A model generated the notes under the pieces. That model did not search any database. It was not told where the DNA came from and was given only the letters and a program-made list of their open reading frames with translations. A DNA stretch of 37,664 nt from Candidatus Hodarchaeum mangrovi. GTDB taxonomy: Archaea; Asgardarchaeota; Heimdallarchaeia; Hodarchaeales; Hodarchaeaceae. A program made the position numbers and the translations under genes. Position 1 is the first letter of the stretch; every line of letters starts with the position of its first letter. Positions 7,414-16,112 of the stretch are shown here, in pieces. The stretch covers positions 1-37,664 of the forward strand of contig JAEOUE010000212.1 of NCBI GenBank assembly GCA_016839515.1, in the 5' to 3' direction.

Positions 7414-7932
7414 TTACTTTTTTAATTCTAATTCTACTATATATTCCAAGATATCTCGGATATTGATTACTCTTAATGGGTCATTATCGATTATTGCATA
7501 CGTATAACCTCCCACTTCCATATAATGTAATGCATCTACAACAGAATCACTGGGTTTTAAAATCTCGGGTTTTTTTAACATTGCTTCTTTTATAGGGATG
7601 GCTAATTTTGGAGGAAATTCATTGCAAACTCTCTTTAAAAATGATCTTTCTGTAAATATCCCTTCTATAGAATCTCCTTCCATGATGACAACTGAACATT
7701 TTTTATTTTCAAGCATTATCTTGATAATATCTTTGACACTTCTATCGGGGGAAACTAAGAGGGCAATTGAATTTTCTTTTCCCACCTTCTCGAGCTTATC
7801 TTTTAAAATTGCTTTTTCAATCTTAGAATTTGTTACTGGTTTATGAACTTCAAAGCGTGTTAAAGAGGTTTTACAATTTTCACATAAGTCAGAACCCTTT
7901 ATATTCTCATAACCACAAGCAGGACATATCAC
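7414..7932 (-). CDS. zinc-ribbon protein with CBS domain pair
   Basis: Residues 1-24 form a zinc ribbon (CPACGYENIKGSDLCENC, CxxC and CxxC). After a short basic linker come two CBS domains, about 52-108 (ALLVSPDRSVKDIIKIMLENKKCSVVIM, then GIFTERSFLKRV) and 112-170 (IKEAMLKKPEILKPSDSVVDALHYM, then VINIRDILEYI). CBS pairs bind adenosine nucleotides or S-adenosylmethionine and change the activity of a partner. The partner is unknown; the next gene upstream on this strand is korB, 200 bases away. The GTG at 7932 is chosen because the next residues are the ribbon's first CxxC and GAGG lies upstream. Confidence 0.88.
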   Translation of the reverse strand: MICPACGYENIKGSDLCENCKTSLTRFEVHKPVTNSKIEKAILKDKLEKVGKENSIALLVSPDRSVKDIIKIMLENKKCSVVIMEGDSIEGIFTERSFLKRVCNEFPPKLAIPIKEAMLKKPEILKPSDSVVDALHYMEVGGYTYAIIDNDPLRVINIRDILEYIVELELKK

Positions 7933-8133
7933 GTAAATTACTTCCTCTAAATATCTACTATATGAGTCTTTTAAATATAATCTTAGGTAAATTTGTAGTT
8001 TTTTATTTGATTTGTTGAGCTTATAATTATCTACATTATTACATTAAATTTTTATTTGAGATTTAATATTTCCCTGAAAATCTCTCTTATATGATTCATA
8101 TTACCCATTCTCTTGCTAAGAAAATAGGAATTC

Positions 8134-9168
8134 CTATGTTACTGACCAAGTTTCATCACCATTGATCAGTTCTTGTAGAGATTTTGTAACGGACTTCTTT
8201 GCTTCATCTAATTGTTGTTCCAACATTTCATTATAGGTAGGTTTCTCAATAGCACGAAATATCCCAATCGGTTCTGGGAATGTTGGATATTGCATTCTTG
8301 ATAAAAAGAAAGCAAGAGTAGATTCTCTGGCATTTTCATCATGATATAACAAGTCTGTTTCTTCAAAACCTGCTTCCTTATAATTGATAACTTTGGGAGT
8401 TAATCCATGTAGAAAAATACCTTTCTCACGGTTCTTACCAAATACCATTGGTTTACCATGCTCTAGTTCGAGAATATAGTCATCGCGCATCTCTTTATCT
8501 GTTGCATATCTGAAAGTGCCATCATTAAATATTACACAATTCTGATATATTTCAACAAAAGCTGTTCCTTTATGTTCAGCTGCACGCTGCAGAACTTTTT
8601 GCATATGCATTCCATAAGTAGCTTCTGTTCTTGCAATAAATGATGCTTCAGCCCCTAATGCCCAAGATATTGGATTAACTGGATAATCTATTGATCCTTG
8701 TGGAGAAGATTTTGTTCGAATCCCTTGTTTTGATGTCGGAGAATATTGACCTTTAGTCAAGCCATAGATTTGGTTGTTAAACAAAATTATCTTTATATCA
8801 ACATTCCTTCTAATTGCATGCATGAGATGGTTTCCTCCAATACTCAAGCCATCACCATCACCAGTAATAACCCAAACTGAAAGTTCAGGTCGACTACATT
8901 TAAGACCTGTTGCAATCGTAGGGGCTCTTCCGTGAATTGTATGCATTCCGTATGTATTTAAGTAGTAAGGAAACCTAGAACTGCACCCAATTCCACTAAT
9001 GAAAACAATATTTTCCCTAGGGATGCCTAAAGACGGAAAAATCTTTTTCATATTAGCCAATATTGCATAATTTCCACATCCAGGACACCATCGTACGTCT
9101 AAACCTGAATCAAAGTCCTTTGGAGTAAGTATTGGTAATACATCTTGTGGTTTGTCTGTATCACTCAT
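8134..9168 (-). CDS. korB: 2-oxoacid:ferredoxin oxidoreductase, beta (TPP-binding) subunit
   Basis: A 344-residue subunit binding thiamine diphosphate and one [4Fe-4S] cluster. WCPGCGNYAI supplies Cys28 and Cys31, with Cys62 in GIGCSSR and Cys211 in QNCVIF as the other likely ligands. The TPP motif is GDGDGLSIGGNH (103-114) through NNQIYGLTKGQYSPTS (131-146). With KorA it would oxidise a 2-oxoacid such as 2-oxoglutarate or pyruvate to the acyl-CoA, passing two electrons to ferredoxin. The exact substrate is not decided by these motifs. The ATG overlaps the korA stop codon by one base (TAATG), so translation is coupled. Confidence 0.93.
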   Translation of the reverse strand: MSDTDKPQDVLPILTPKDFDSGLDVRWCPGCGNYAILANMKKIFPSLGIPRENIVFISGIGCSSRFPYYLNTYGMHTIHGRAPTIATGLKCSRPELSVWVITGDGDGLSIGGNHLMHAIRRNVDIKIILFNNQIYGLTKGQYSPTSKQGIRTKSSPQGSIDYPVNPISWALGAEASFIARTEATYGMHMQKVLQRAAEHKGTAFVEIYQNCVIFNDGTFRYATDKEMRDDYILELEHGKPMVFGKNREKGIFLHGLTPKVINYKEAGFEETDLLYHDENARESTLAFFLSRMQYPTFPEPIGIFRAIEKPTYNEMLEQQLDEAKKSVTKSLQELINGDETWSVT

Positions 9169-11063
9169 TATAAATCACCATTAAGAATACTATCAATTTT
9201 CTCAATAATTTCTTTTACAAGAAACGGTCTTCCCTGGGTTTTATTAAGGCCGATAGTTTCTATTGAATATTTTGCTTGAATTAAAAATTTAAGCTGCCCT
9301 CTATTCAGTTCGGGAATTAAAATCTTCTTGTAAGATTGTACAATCTCTTCTAAATTCTGTGGAAAAGGATTTATATATCTCAAATTTGTATTCGCTACAG
9401 AATATCCTTGCTGTCTCATTTTTTCCGCTGCAATTTGCACTGCACCATTAGTTGAACCCCAACTAAGTACAAGTAAATCGCCTTCTGCTGGTCCTTCTAT
9501 ATTTTGCCTTGGTATATCTTCTGCAATTTTTTCTATCTTTTCTGATCTTAACTTAACCATTAGCTCATGATTTTCAGGATCATAACTTACATTTCCTGTT
9601 TTGTCTTCTTTCTCTAAACCACCAATGCGATGTTCTAATCCTTTTATTCCTGGAATTGCCCAAGGTCGTGCTAAGTTTTCATTTCTGATATAAGGAAGAA
9701 AGTGATCAGCTATGTCAAACGATTCTTTTGTTGGGTGATCAATCTTTAGGCTAGGAATTTGGTTAATATCAGGGATTTTCCATGGATCAATATTGTTTGC
9801 CATATAACCATCAGATAACAATAATACAGGAGTCATGAATTTTGTAGCTATTCGAATAGCTTCAATTGCCATATAAAAACAGTCTCCAGATGACTGTGGT
9901 GCAAGAACTGGTAAAGGAGATTCACCATTTCTTCCATATATCCCTTGTAATAAGTCTGATTGTTCTGTTTTTGTTGGCATCCCTGTACTTGGTCCAGCAC
10001 GTTGGACATTAACGACTATAATAGGTAGTTCTGTTATTACTGCCAATCCTAAGGCTTCGCTCATAAGGGCAAAACCTGGTCCTGATGTTCCTGTTACACC
10101 AATAACCCCTCCGAAAGCTGCTCCTATTATTGAACCAATCGCAGCTATTTCATCTTCAGCTTGAAATGTTCGGATTCCATATCCATGATAGCGAACTAAA
10201 TCATGGAGAAGATCACTAGCCGGGGTTATTGGATATGCGCCATAAAAAACTTCCTTTTTTACAATCTGAGCAGCTGTTACAAAGCCTAGCGCAAGAGCTT
10301 GATTTCCAGAAATGTATCTATATAACCCTGGTTCCATTTTAGCCTTTGGTACTTGATATTGAACAGAAAAAAGTTCAGTAGTTTCTCCGTAATAGTATCC
10401 TGCTTTTAATGCTAGAGTATTTGCTTCAATGATGGCAGGTCGTTTGTTAAATTTATCTTGAATCCATTCTATTGTTGATTCTAAAGGTCTGTTATAAAGC
10501 CATGATAATAATCCTAAAGTATAGAAATTTCGTGTTAGATTGATTTGCTTATTGGTTAGGCCCTCTACTTTATGAACTGCTTCGTAATTCAATTTAGTTA
10601 TATCTAAACTAAATACCCGATATTTGTCAAGAGATTGATCTTTCAAGGGATTTAAAGAGTAACCAGCTTTAGATAAGTTTTTAGGTGTAAATGTAGACTC
10701 ATCTATAATTATAATGCCATTTGGTTTTAAATCTTTTATGTTTACTCGTAAAGCAGCTGGATTCATCGCTATTAAAGCGTCTAAATCATCACCAGGAGTA
10801 GAAATTTTAGTTGAAGAAAAATGAATCTGAAATCCAGACACACCTGCAAGCGTACCTGTAGGAGCACGAATCTCTGCAGGAAACTCTGGGAAAGTAGAGA
10901 CATCATTTCCAAAAATAACTGATGCCGAAGTAAATTTTAGGCCTGCTAACTGCATCCCATCTCCACTATCTCCAGTAAAACGAATAACAGCTTGAGGTAA
11001 TGTTTCAGTCGATTTTGAAGTGGTAGATTCACGTTCTTCATGAGTTTCTTGGATTTCTTCCAT
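9168..11063 (-). CDS. korA: 2-oxoacid:ferredoxin oxidoreductase, fused gamma-alpha subunit
   Basis: A 631-residue fusion. The first 215 residues are the gamma domain (IRFTGDSGDGMQLAG near 27-41; FPEFPAEIRAPTG near 59-70); the rest is the alpha domain with YPITPASD at 277-284, the motif of the two-subunit archaeal and bacterial enzymes, then TFQAEDEIAAIGSIIGAAF and TGTSGPGFALMSEALG. The C-terminal part (SWGSTNGAVQIAAEKM, NLRYINPFP) is the usual CoA-facing domain. It works with KorB in ferredoxin-linked oxidation of 2-oxoacids, or the reverse carboxylation. A GGTGTGA site precedes the ATG. It follows a CBS-domain gene by 59 bases, in the order CBS - korA - korB. Confidence 0.93.
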   Translation of the reverse strand: MEEIQETHEERESTTSKSTETLPQAVIRFTGDSGDGMQLAGLKFTSASVIFGNDVSTFPEFPAEIRAPTGTLAGVSGFQIHFSSTKISTPGDDLDALIAMNPAALRVNIKDLKPNGIIIIDESTFTPKNLSKAGYSLNPLKDQSLDKYRVFSLDITKLNYEAVHKVEGLTNKQINLTRNFYTLGLLSWLYNRPLESTIEWIQDKFNKRPAIIEANTLALKAGYYYGETTELFSVQYQVPKAKMEPGLYRYISGNQALALGFVTAAQIVKKEVFYGAYPITPASDLLHDLVRYHGYGIRTFQAEDEIAAIGSIIGAAFGGVIGVTGTSGPGFALMSEALGLAVITELPIIVVNVQRAGPSTGMPTKTEQSDLLQGIYGRNGESPLPVLAPQSSGDCFYMAIEAIRIATKFMTPVLLLSDGYMANNIDPWKIPDINQIPSLKIDHPTKESFDIADHFLPYIRNENLARPWAIPGIKGLEHRIGGLEKEDKTGNVSYDPENHELMVKLRSEKIEKIAEDIPRQNIEGPAEGDLLVLSWGSTNGAVQIAAEKMRQQGYSVANTNLRYINPFPQNLEEIVQSYKKILIPELNRGQLKFLIQAKYSIETIGLNKTQGRPFLVKEIIEKIDSILNGDL

Positions 11064-11122
11064 TAATTCACACCAAATATTCTATATATTAACAATAAAT
11101 CAGAGATTTTGTTATATATCTA

Positions 11123-11599
11123 TCAAGCTCCCTCTCTTTGATCTTGAGGTGGTTGAGATGGCGAAATCGTATATACTGATTCAGCAATATACTCAACTAG
11201 ATAAGAAATGAAATCACGTGCGGAAACAATTCCTATCAGTTTTCCTTCTTCTACAATTGCTAAGTGCTTAAATGTAGTTTTATATAACGTTAATACAATT
11301 TCAGCAATAGACTCACGGCATTCTATTGTTTTGAAATTTGTTTTCATAATTGATTTCGCAGAATCATCTTCAGTAAATTTATTTTCTCCAAAACAGCGAA
11401 GAATATCTCTTTCAGTTATTATTCCTAATAAATTTTTATCATTATCTAATATAGCCACATAACCAGTCCATTGAGACTGTAAGGCTATAATTGCATCACG
11501 AATTGTCGCATCTTCAGATATTGAATTAATTTCTCTTCGAATTAAACGTTTACAGTCTTCTTTTCTAAAAATAGAAATCAGATAATCTTCTTTCGTCAT
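11123..11599 (-). CDS. CBS domain pair protein
   Basis: A 158-residue protein made almost wholly of two CBS domains: about 18-78 (EINSISEDATIRDAIIALQS, GIITERDILRCFGENKF) and 83-146 (SIMKTNFKTIECRESIAEIV, GIVSARDFISYLVEYI). The paired ITERD and VSARD motifs, with Asp after Arg, are typical of nucleotide-binding CBS sites. No catalytic domain is attached. It is the first gene of the unit running into korA and korB, so it is a plausible adenylate-responsive regulator of that enzyme; this is inference from position only. Confidence 0.88.
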   Translation of the reverse strand: MTKEDYLISIFRKEDCKRLIRREINSISEDATIRDAIIALQSQWTGYVAILDNDKNLLGIITERDILRCFGENKFTEDDSAKSIMKTNFKTIECRESIAEIVLTLYKTTFKHLAIVEEGKLIGIVSARDFISYLVEYIAESVYTISPSQPPQDQREGA

Positions 11600-12067
11600 T
11601 TTATTCCCAAGCTTAATAGTTTTCCTTTTATGCTTTAATGAGTCTCTTTATATGCTTTCAAATAGTTTATTGTTTCTATTCTTTTTTTATTGAATAAGAT
11701 TGATTTATAATTAACTATTGCTTTATCTTTGGCTAAATCTGGATGGATTTGTCAATCATATTATTAATAATGATTCATCTTCTTTTTAATTAAACAAAAT
11801 CTAGGTTTGTGACCTTGAAATAATGGATAAGAGATAAATTGGTTTCAGGGCAGTAATATGATTAGTATTATCATTTTGGAATAGTATTTTAATTCTTGAA
11901 AAGCCTTTTTTTACGAAAATTTTAGGTAAGAGATATAAAGAGCTTAAAATCTGCATAAAGCTTTGATTAGGTCTTTCTCGAGAAATTTTCATTAAGTGTT
12001 AATGACTATTCTCAAGGAAAAAGAAATGAAACCAAAATTTTTTATTTAAGTTAGAATTATATTTTTT
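11600..12067. other. divergent intergenic region, CBS-kor operon / pyruvate kinase
   Basis: A 468-base AT-rich gap. It should carry the promoters of the kor operon and of pyruvate kinase; an AT-rich candidate for the latter is tttttatttaag near 12039. A 63-codon minus-strand frame (11801-11992) is basic and hydrophobic, resembles no family and is probably chance. No RNA gene or repeat was seen. Confidence 0.4.
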
Positions 12068-12074
12068 AAGGTGG
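12068..12074 (+). promoter_or_regulatory. ribosome-binding site deciding the pyruvate kinase start
   Basis: AAGGTGG matches the archaeal Shine-Dalgarno core and lies 8 bases before the ATG at 12083. It includes the GTG at 12071, which would otherwise be an in-frame start, and so argues for the ATG. Confidence 0.6.
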
Positions 12075-12082
12075 AAAATCGA

Positions 12083-13549
12083 ATGGTAACTCGGACTAAA
12101 ATTGTTTGTACCATCGGCCCTGCTTCTGAGAAAATTACGGTATTAAAAAAGCTTGTTGACGCTGGAATGGATGTTTGTCGACTTAATTTTTCTCATGGTG
12201 CTCATCCTGATCATTTGGAGAGATACGAAAGGATAAGAGCAGTTTCAGAAGATTTAGCGGTTTTAATTGATTTATGTGGACCAAAAATACGAACAGGTGA
12301 AGTAGTTGAGGGAACGATACTAGAGGCAGGACAGAAACTTCGGATTTCAAAGGTAATAGGATTAGAAGGGAATTCTGAAGTTATATCCACGAATTATCCA
12401 CCATTAATTGATGATGCCAAGGTAGGAAATCATCTTGCAATTGATGATGGTTTACTGCAACTTGTGGTTACTAAAAAAACTGAAAATGAACTTATCTGTA
12501 AAGTTGAATATGGTGGAGAGTTAAAGTCTCGGAAAGGGATAAATGCTCCAGATGTTCCACTTTCATTGTATTTTCCAACTCAGAAAGATTATGATGATAT
12601 TAGTTTTGTATGCAGAAAGTTTGAAGACCCTGCTGATTATATTGCCGCATCATTTGTTCGAAGAAAAGAAGATATTCTTGCAATTAAGGAAAAATTAACG
12701 GAATATAACTCACCAATAAAAATTATTAGCAAAATAGAAAATAGAGACGGAATAAAAAATTTTGATGAGATTTTGAAAGTTTCTGATGGGATCATGGTCG
12801 CTAGAGGTGATCTTGGAATTGAAATTCCTTCAGAACAAGTACCACTAGTTCAAAAACAATTAATCCGTAAGTGCAACTCTTTAGGTAAACCTGTCATTGT
12901 AGCGACTCAGATGTTGGATTCCATGACATATAATCCCCGTCCCACTAGAGCTGAAGTATCTGATGTCTCAAATGCTATAATTGACGGTGCTGATGCTGTC
13001 ATGCTTTCTGGTGAAACTGCTGTTGGGAAATATCCTGTTGAGACTGTTAATTTCATGGAACGAATCTTAAAAGAAATAAACATAAATCATCAACTTTTCA
13101 AAGGTCGGACAGTTGAATGGACTGGTGATGAACCTTCAGGTGCAGAGGTTCTCGGTCGTGCTGCCCACTTAATCAGTGACGCTAGTTCATTAGATATAAG
13201 TGCAATAGTGACCAGTACGCGAACAGGTTCGACTACAAATCTTATAGCTAAATGTAGACCTTCTAAGCCAATTATTGCAGGAACCCCCTATAAAAGCATT
13301 AAACGTCAATTGAATTTAATCTGGGGAGTTTATCCAATATTAGTCGATGTCACACCCTCTTATAACGAATTATTATATGAAATTGTGTTAAAAGCCCATG
13401 AACAGGAATTACTTAACCCTAAAGACACAATATTAGCAGTTGGAGGATCATTATTAGGATTTCCCTCAAAAACTAATCAAATTCAAATTTTAAAAGTTGA
13501 AGATGTTCTATTATTTGGCCAACAACTAAAACGTACCATTTTAGAATAA
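12083..13549 (+). CDS. pyk: pyruvate kinase
   Basis: Transfers phosphate from phosphoenolpyruvate to ADP, giving pyruvate and ATP, in the cytosol. The N-terminus RTKIVCTIGPAS, CRLNFSHG, then KIENRDGIKNFDEI with the catalytic Lys, VARGDLGIEIP with the Mg-binding acids, and ATQMLDSM followed by PTRAEVSDVSNAIIDGADA are all intact. The C-terminal domain (from about 355) has TSTRTGSTTNLIAKCRPSKP in place of the usual effector loop. The length of 488 is normal. The ATG at 12083 gives the standard N-terminus and has a ribosome-binding site; the GTG at 12071 would add four residues. Single gene followed by a T10 run. Confidence 0.96.
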   Translation: MVTRTKIVCTIGPASEKITVLKKLVDAGMDVCRLNFSHGAHPDHLERYERIRAVSEDLAVLIDLCGPKIRTGEVVEGTILEAGQKLRISKVIGLEGNSEVISTNYPPLIDDAKVGNHLAIDDGLLQLVVTKKTENELICKVEYGGELKSRKGINAPDVPLSLYFPTQKDYDDISFVCRKFEDPADYIAASFVRRKEDILAIKEKLTEYNSPIKIISKIENRDGIKNFDEILKVSDGIMVARGDLGIEIPSEQVPLVQKQLIRKCNSLGKPVIVATQMLDSMTYNPRPTRAEVSDVSNAIIDGADAVMLSGETAVGKYPVETVNFMERILKEININHQLFKGRTVEWTGDEPSGAEVLGRAAHLISDASSLDISAIVTSTRTGSTTNLIAKCRPSKPIIAGTPYKSIKRQLNLIWGVYPILVDVTPSYNELLYEIVLKAHEQELLNPKDTILAVGGSLLGFPSKTNQIQILKVEDVLLFGQQLKRTILE

Positions 13550-13566
13550 ATAATTCTATTTCCTGA

Positions 13567-13576
13567 TTTTTTTTTT
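13567..13576 (+). terminator. oligo-T terminator after pyruvate kinase
   Basis: Ten consecutive T, 18 bases after the pyruvate kinase stop and without a clear hairpin, as in typical archaeal intrinsic terminators. Confidence 0.55.
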
Positions 13577-13871
13577 ATTCTTGAATTGAGAATCGTAAGG
13601 ATAAATCACTTCTTATATCTTCTAAAGCATAATTCATTGATTTTAAAAGGGAAAATTTATTTCTTAAATATTCACTAGTAATTAAATTATCATAACATAT
13701 GTTGAAGTGAAGACAAAAACTAGTGATTCAGTTATATTAACTGCTGAACAATTTATTAATATTAAAATAACTAAAACTCCGTTCATAAGACTAGATCACC
13801 TTATTCAGGTATCAGAGGTTAGTTTTAGCTTTTTTAATTTGTTTTAAAAATCAAAATAGGTCGGAAAATAA
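13577..13871. other. intergenic region before the Cdc48 pair
   Basis: A 295-base AT-rich stretch between pyruvate kinase and the first Cdc48 gene. It must hold the promoter of the pair. A GTG-started frame of about 44 codons beginning at 13707 runs through it but looks like no protein and has no ribosome-binding site. No RNA gene or repeat is visible. Confidence 0.35.
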
Positions 13872-16112
13872 ATGATAATCGCAACTATAGCAGATGGTTA
13901 TCACGAAGATTATGCTAAATCAGTGGGACGAATCGCTGAGAAGTATATTACTGATTTGGGTCTTAATATTGATGAAATTGTCGAAATAATTAATGGTGAT
14001 AAAAGATTAGGTATAATATTAAGGCCAAAGGAAGAAATCATCGAAAATAGCCGATCTAAATCTAAGTTTCCACATACAGAAAGAAGACACCCAAAAGACA
14101 AAAATGAAGTAATCCTTCATCTTAATGGATTTTTAAGAGCACATTTGAATATTGGTATCGGACAAAAGGTTAGAATTGACAAATTAACATGTCCAGAAGC
14201 AGAGAAAGTTATTATTTCTCCTTCTTCAGTTGAGGATAAACCAAAAATCTACATTGATTTCTTAATGAATCGTCCTGTAGTTCGGGGCCAGATATTAGAG
14301 CTTCAAAATAAATTGGGTTATGATTTACGAGTGGGAATCCTCTCAACTACCCCACCTGGTATTGTATTCATTGGTGAGAATACTGATGTTCGAATCACCC
14401 ATGAACCAGCAAGAGAACTAATCGAAGATTCGGATATAATCACTTGGGATGATATCGGGGGTACAAAGGAAGCATTAGCTCGATTGAGAACTTTAGTTGA
14501 GTATCCTTTACGTTATCCTGAAGTTTTTCAGATGTTGGACATAGATACACCTCATGGAATCCTTCTCACAGGTCCTCCTGGAATAGGAAAAACCTACCTT
14601 AGTAAAGCGATTGCGTGTGAATCAGGGGTAACAAGATTTTTTGTTATGGCTCCTGAGTACGTAAAGGGGTGGTGGAATACAGAACAAGAAATTGAAAAGT
14701 ATTTCAAACATATTAAGAACTATGAACCAGCTGTTTTAATTATTGATCAAATAGAAGTACTTGCTCCTTATCCTGGATCAAATATTTCTGATTTAGAGAA
14801 AAGGTTAACAGATCAGCTAATAAAGAGCTTTGATAAGCATATTACTAATAGTAAAATTATTGTTATCGGTACAACACAAAATGCAAGCAATTTAAATCCT
14901 TCGCTACGGGTTTATGGTCGATTTGATGTTGAATTAAATCTACAAGTCCCTAATGCTACTGATAGATACGAAATTTTATCAATTCAAACGAGAGGGATTC
15001 CTTTAAGAGACGTTTCTCTTCATGAAATTGCTGAAACGACTGGAGGATTCACTCCCGCTGATTTAGAATTATTAGTTAAAGAAGCAGGAATGAGAGCCCT
15101 CGAACGTGAGAACCTTCTCAACCTTGATTTTGAAACCCAAATAGATGATTTAGTAAGAACAAGTTATCCCAAAATTGAGATTTCTCAAGATGATTTCTTA
15201 ATCGCGCTTTCCTCTATTAAACCATCTGCGAGTCGTGAAATCACATTTCAAATTCCTGATGTGAGATGGGACGATATTGGGGGGCTTGAGGAGGTCAAAC
15301 AATCTCTAAAGGAAATGATTGAATGGCCTATTAAATATCCAGAAATTTTTACGCAGATGGGGATTCGTTCTCCAAGAGGTGTGTTATTATATGGCCCCCC
15401 AGGTACTGGGAAAACTCTTCTGGCTAAAGCTTTAGCTAATGAAATTCAAGCTAATTTTATCGTTGTAAAAGGGCCTGAGCTTCTATCAAAATGGTTTTCT
15501 GAAAGTGCTAGACTAATTCGTGACCTTTTCAAGCGAGCTAGGCAACTGGCACCTTGTATAGTGTTTTTTGATGAAATTGATGCCATAGCTACCCATCGGG
15601 GAGGAAGTTTCCCAAGTGAAGGATCCCGAGAGAGGGATAGAATCATAAATCAATTACTTGCTTCACTTGATGGAGTTGAAAAATTAAATGGAGTCTTTGT
15701 TGTAAGTGCAACAAATCGACCAGATACAATAGATCCAGCCCTTCTTCGTCCTGGAAGGCTGGATCGTTTAATATATGTCCCTGTTCCTGATGATATTGGT
15801 CGTTTAAAAATCTTAGAAGTCCATACTCGACGAATGAATCTCGAAAAAAATGTAGATCTTAATGCCTTAGCGTTTAAGACCGAAAATTACACAGGTGCAG
15901 ATATAGAGAATCTTTGTCGTGAGGCAGCTTTTGCAGCACTTCGAAAAAACCCATCCATTCGTTCTGTATCTATGATGGATTTTGAAGAAGCTTTAGACAT
16001 CTGTAGACCAAGTGTTAACCGTGATGTTATTGATTATTATCGAGTACAGGAAGAATTGATGAAGAAAAAACGAACAATAGAATATTCTTATTTTAAGGAG
16101 GAGTTTGGGTAA
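13872..16112 (+). CDS. Cdc48/VCP-like double AAA ATPase with altered D1 Walker B
   Basis: A 746-residue protein with a Cdc48 N-domain (about 1-180, double-psi barrel with IVEIINGDKRLGIIL), D1 (about 190-450) and D2 (about 465-720). D1 has an intact Walker A (GPPGIGKT, 234-241) but Walker B reads LIIDQ, with Gln293 where the catalytic Glu belongs; sensor 1 is Gln336 rather than Asn, and the finger segment reads LRVYGR. D2 is complete: GPPGTGKT (508-515), FFDE (565-568), [14 protein letters not shown] and pore loop KWFSES. Cdc48 family members unfold or extract proteins using ATP. Here only D2 should hydrolyse; D1 is likely to hold ATP and stabilise the ring. The second paralogue follows with no spacer. 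Confidence 0.95.
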   Translation: MIIATIADGYHEDYAKSVGRIAEKYITDLGLNIDEIVEIINGDKRLGIILRPKEEIIENSRSKSKFPHTERRHPKDKNEVILHLNGFLRAHLNIGIGQKVRIDKLTCPEAEKVIISPSSVEDKPKIYIDFLMNRPVVRGQILELQNKLGYDLRVGILSTTPPGIVFIGENTDVRITHEPARELIEDSDIITWDDIGGTKEALARLRTLVEYPLRYPEVFQMLDIDTPHGILLTGPPGIGKTYLSKAIACESGVTRFFVMAPEYVKGWWNTEQEIEKYFKHIKNYEPAVLIIDQIEVLAPYPGSNISDLEKRLTDQLIKSFDKHITNSKIIVIGTTQNASNLNPSLRVYGRFDVELNLQVPNATDRYEILSIQTRGIPLRDVSLHEIAETTGGFTPADLELLVKEAGMRALERENLLNLDFETQIDDLVRTSYPKIEISQDDFLIALSSIKPSASREITFQIPDVRWDDIGGLEEVKQSLKEMIEWPIKYPEIFTQMGIRSPRGVLLYGPPGTGKTLLAKALANEIQANFIVVKGPELLSKWFSESARLIRDLFKRARQLAPCIVFFDEIDAIATHRGGSFPSEGSRERDRIINQLLASLDGVEKLNGVFVVSATNRPDTIDPALLRPGRLDRLIYVPVPDDIGRLKILEVHTRRMNLEKNVDLNALAFKTENYTGADIENLCREAAFAALRKNPSIRSVSMMDFEEALDICRPSVNRDVIDYYRVQEELMKKKRTIEYSYFKEEFG

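Noticed and set aside
11801..11992. 63-codon minus-strand frame in the gap before pyruvate kinase
   Set aside because: Basic, hydrophobic AT-derived composition with no family resemblance and no ribosome-binding site; likely chance.
13707..13840. GTG-started frame before the Cdc48 pair
   Set aside because: No start signal and no protein-like pattern.
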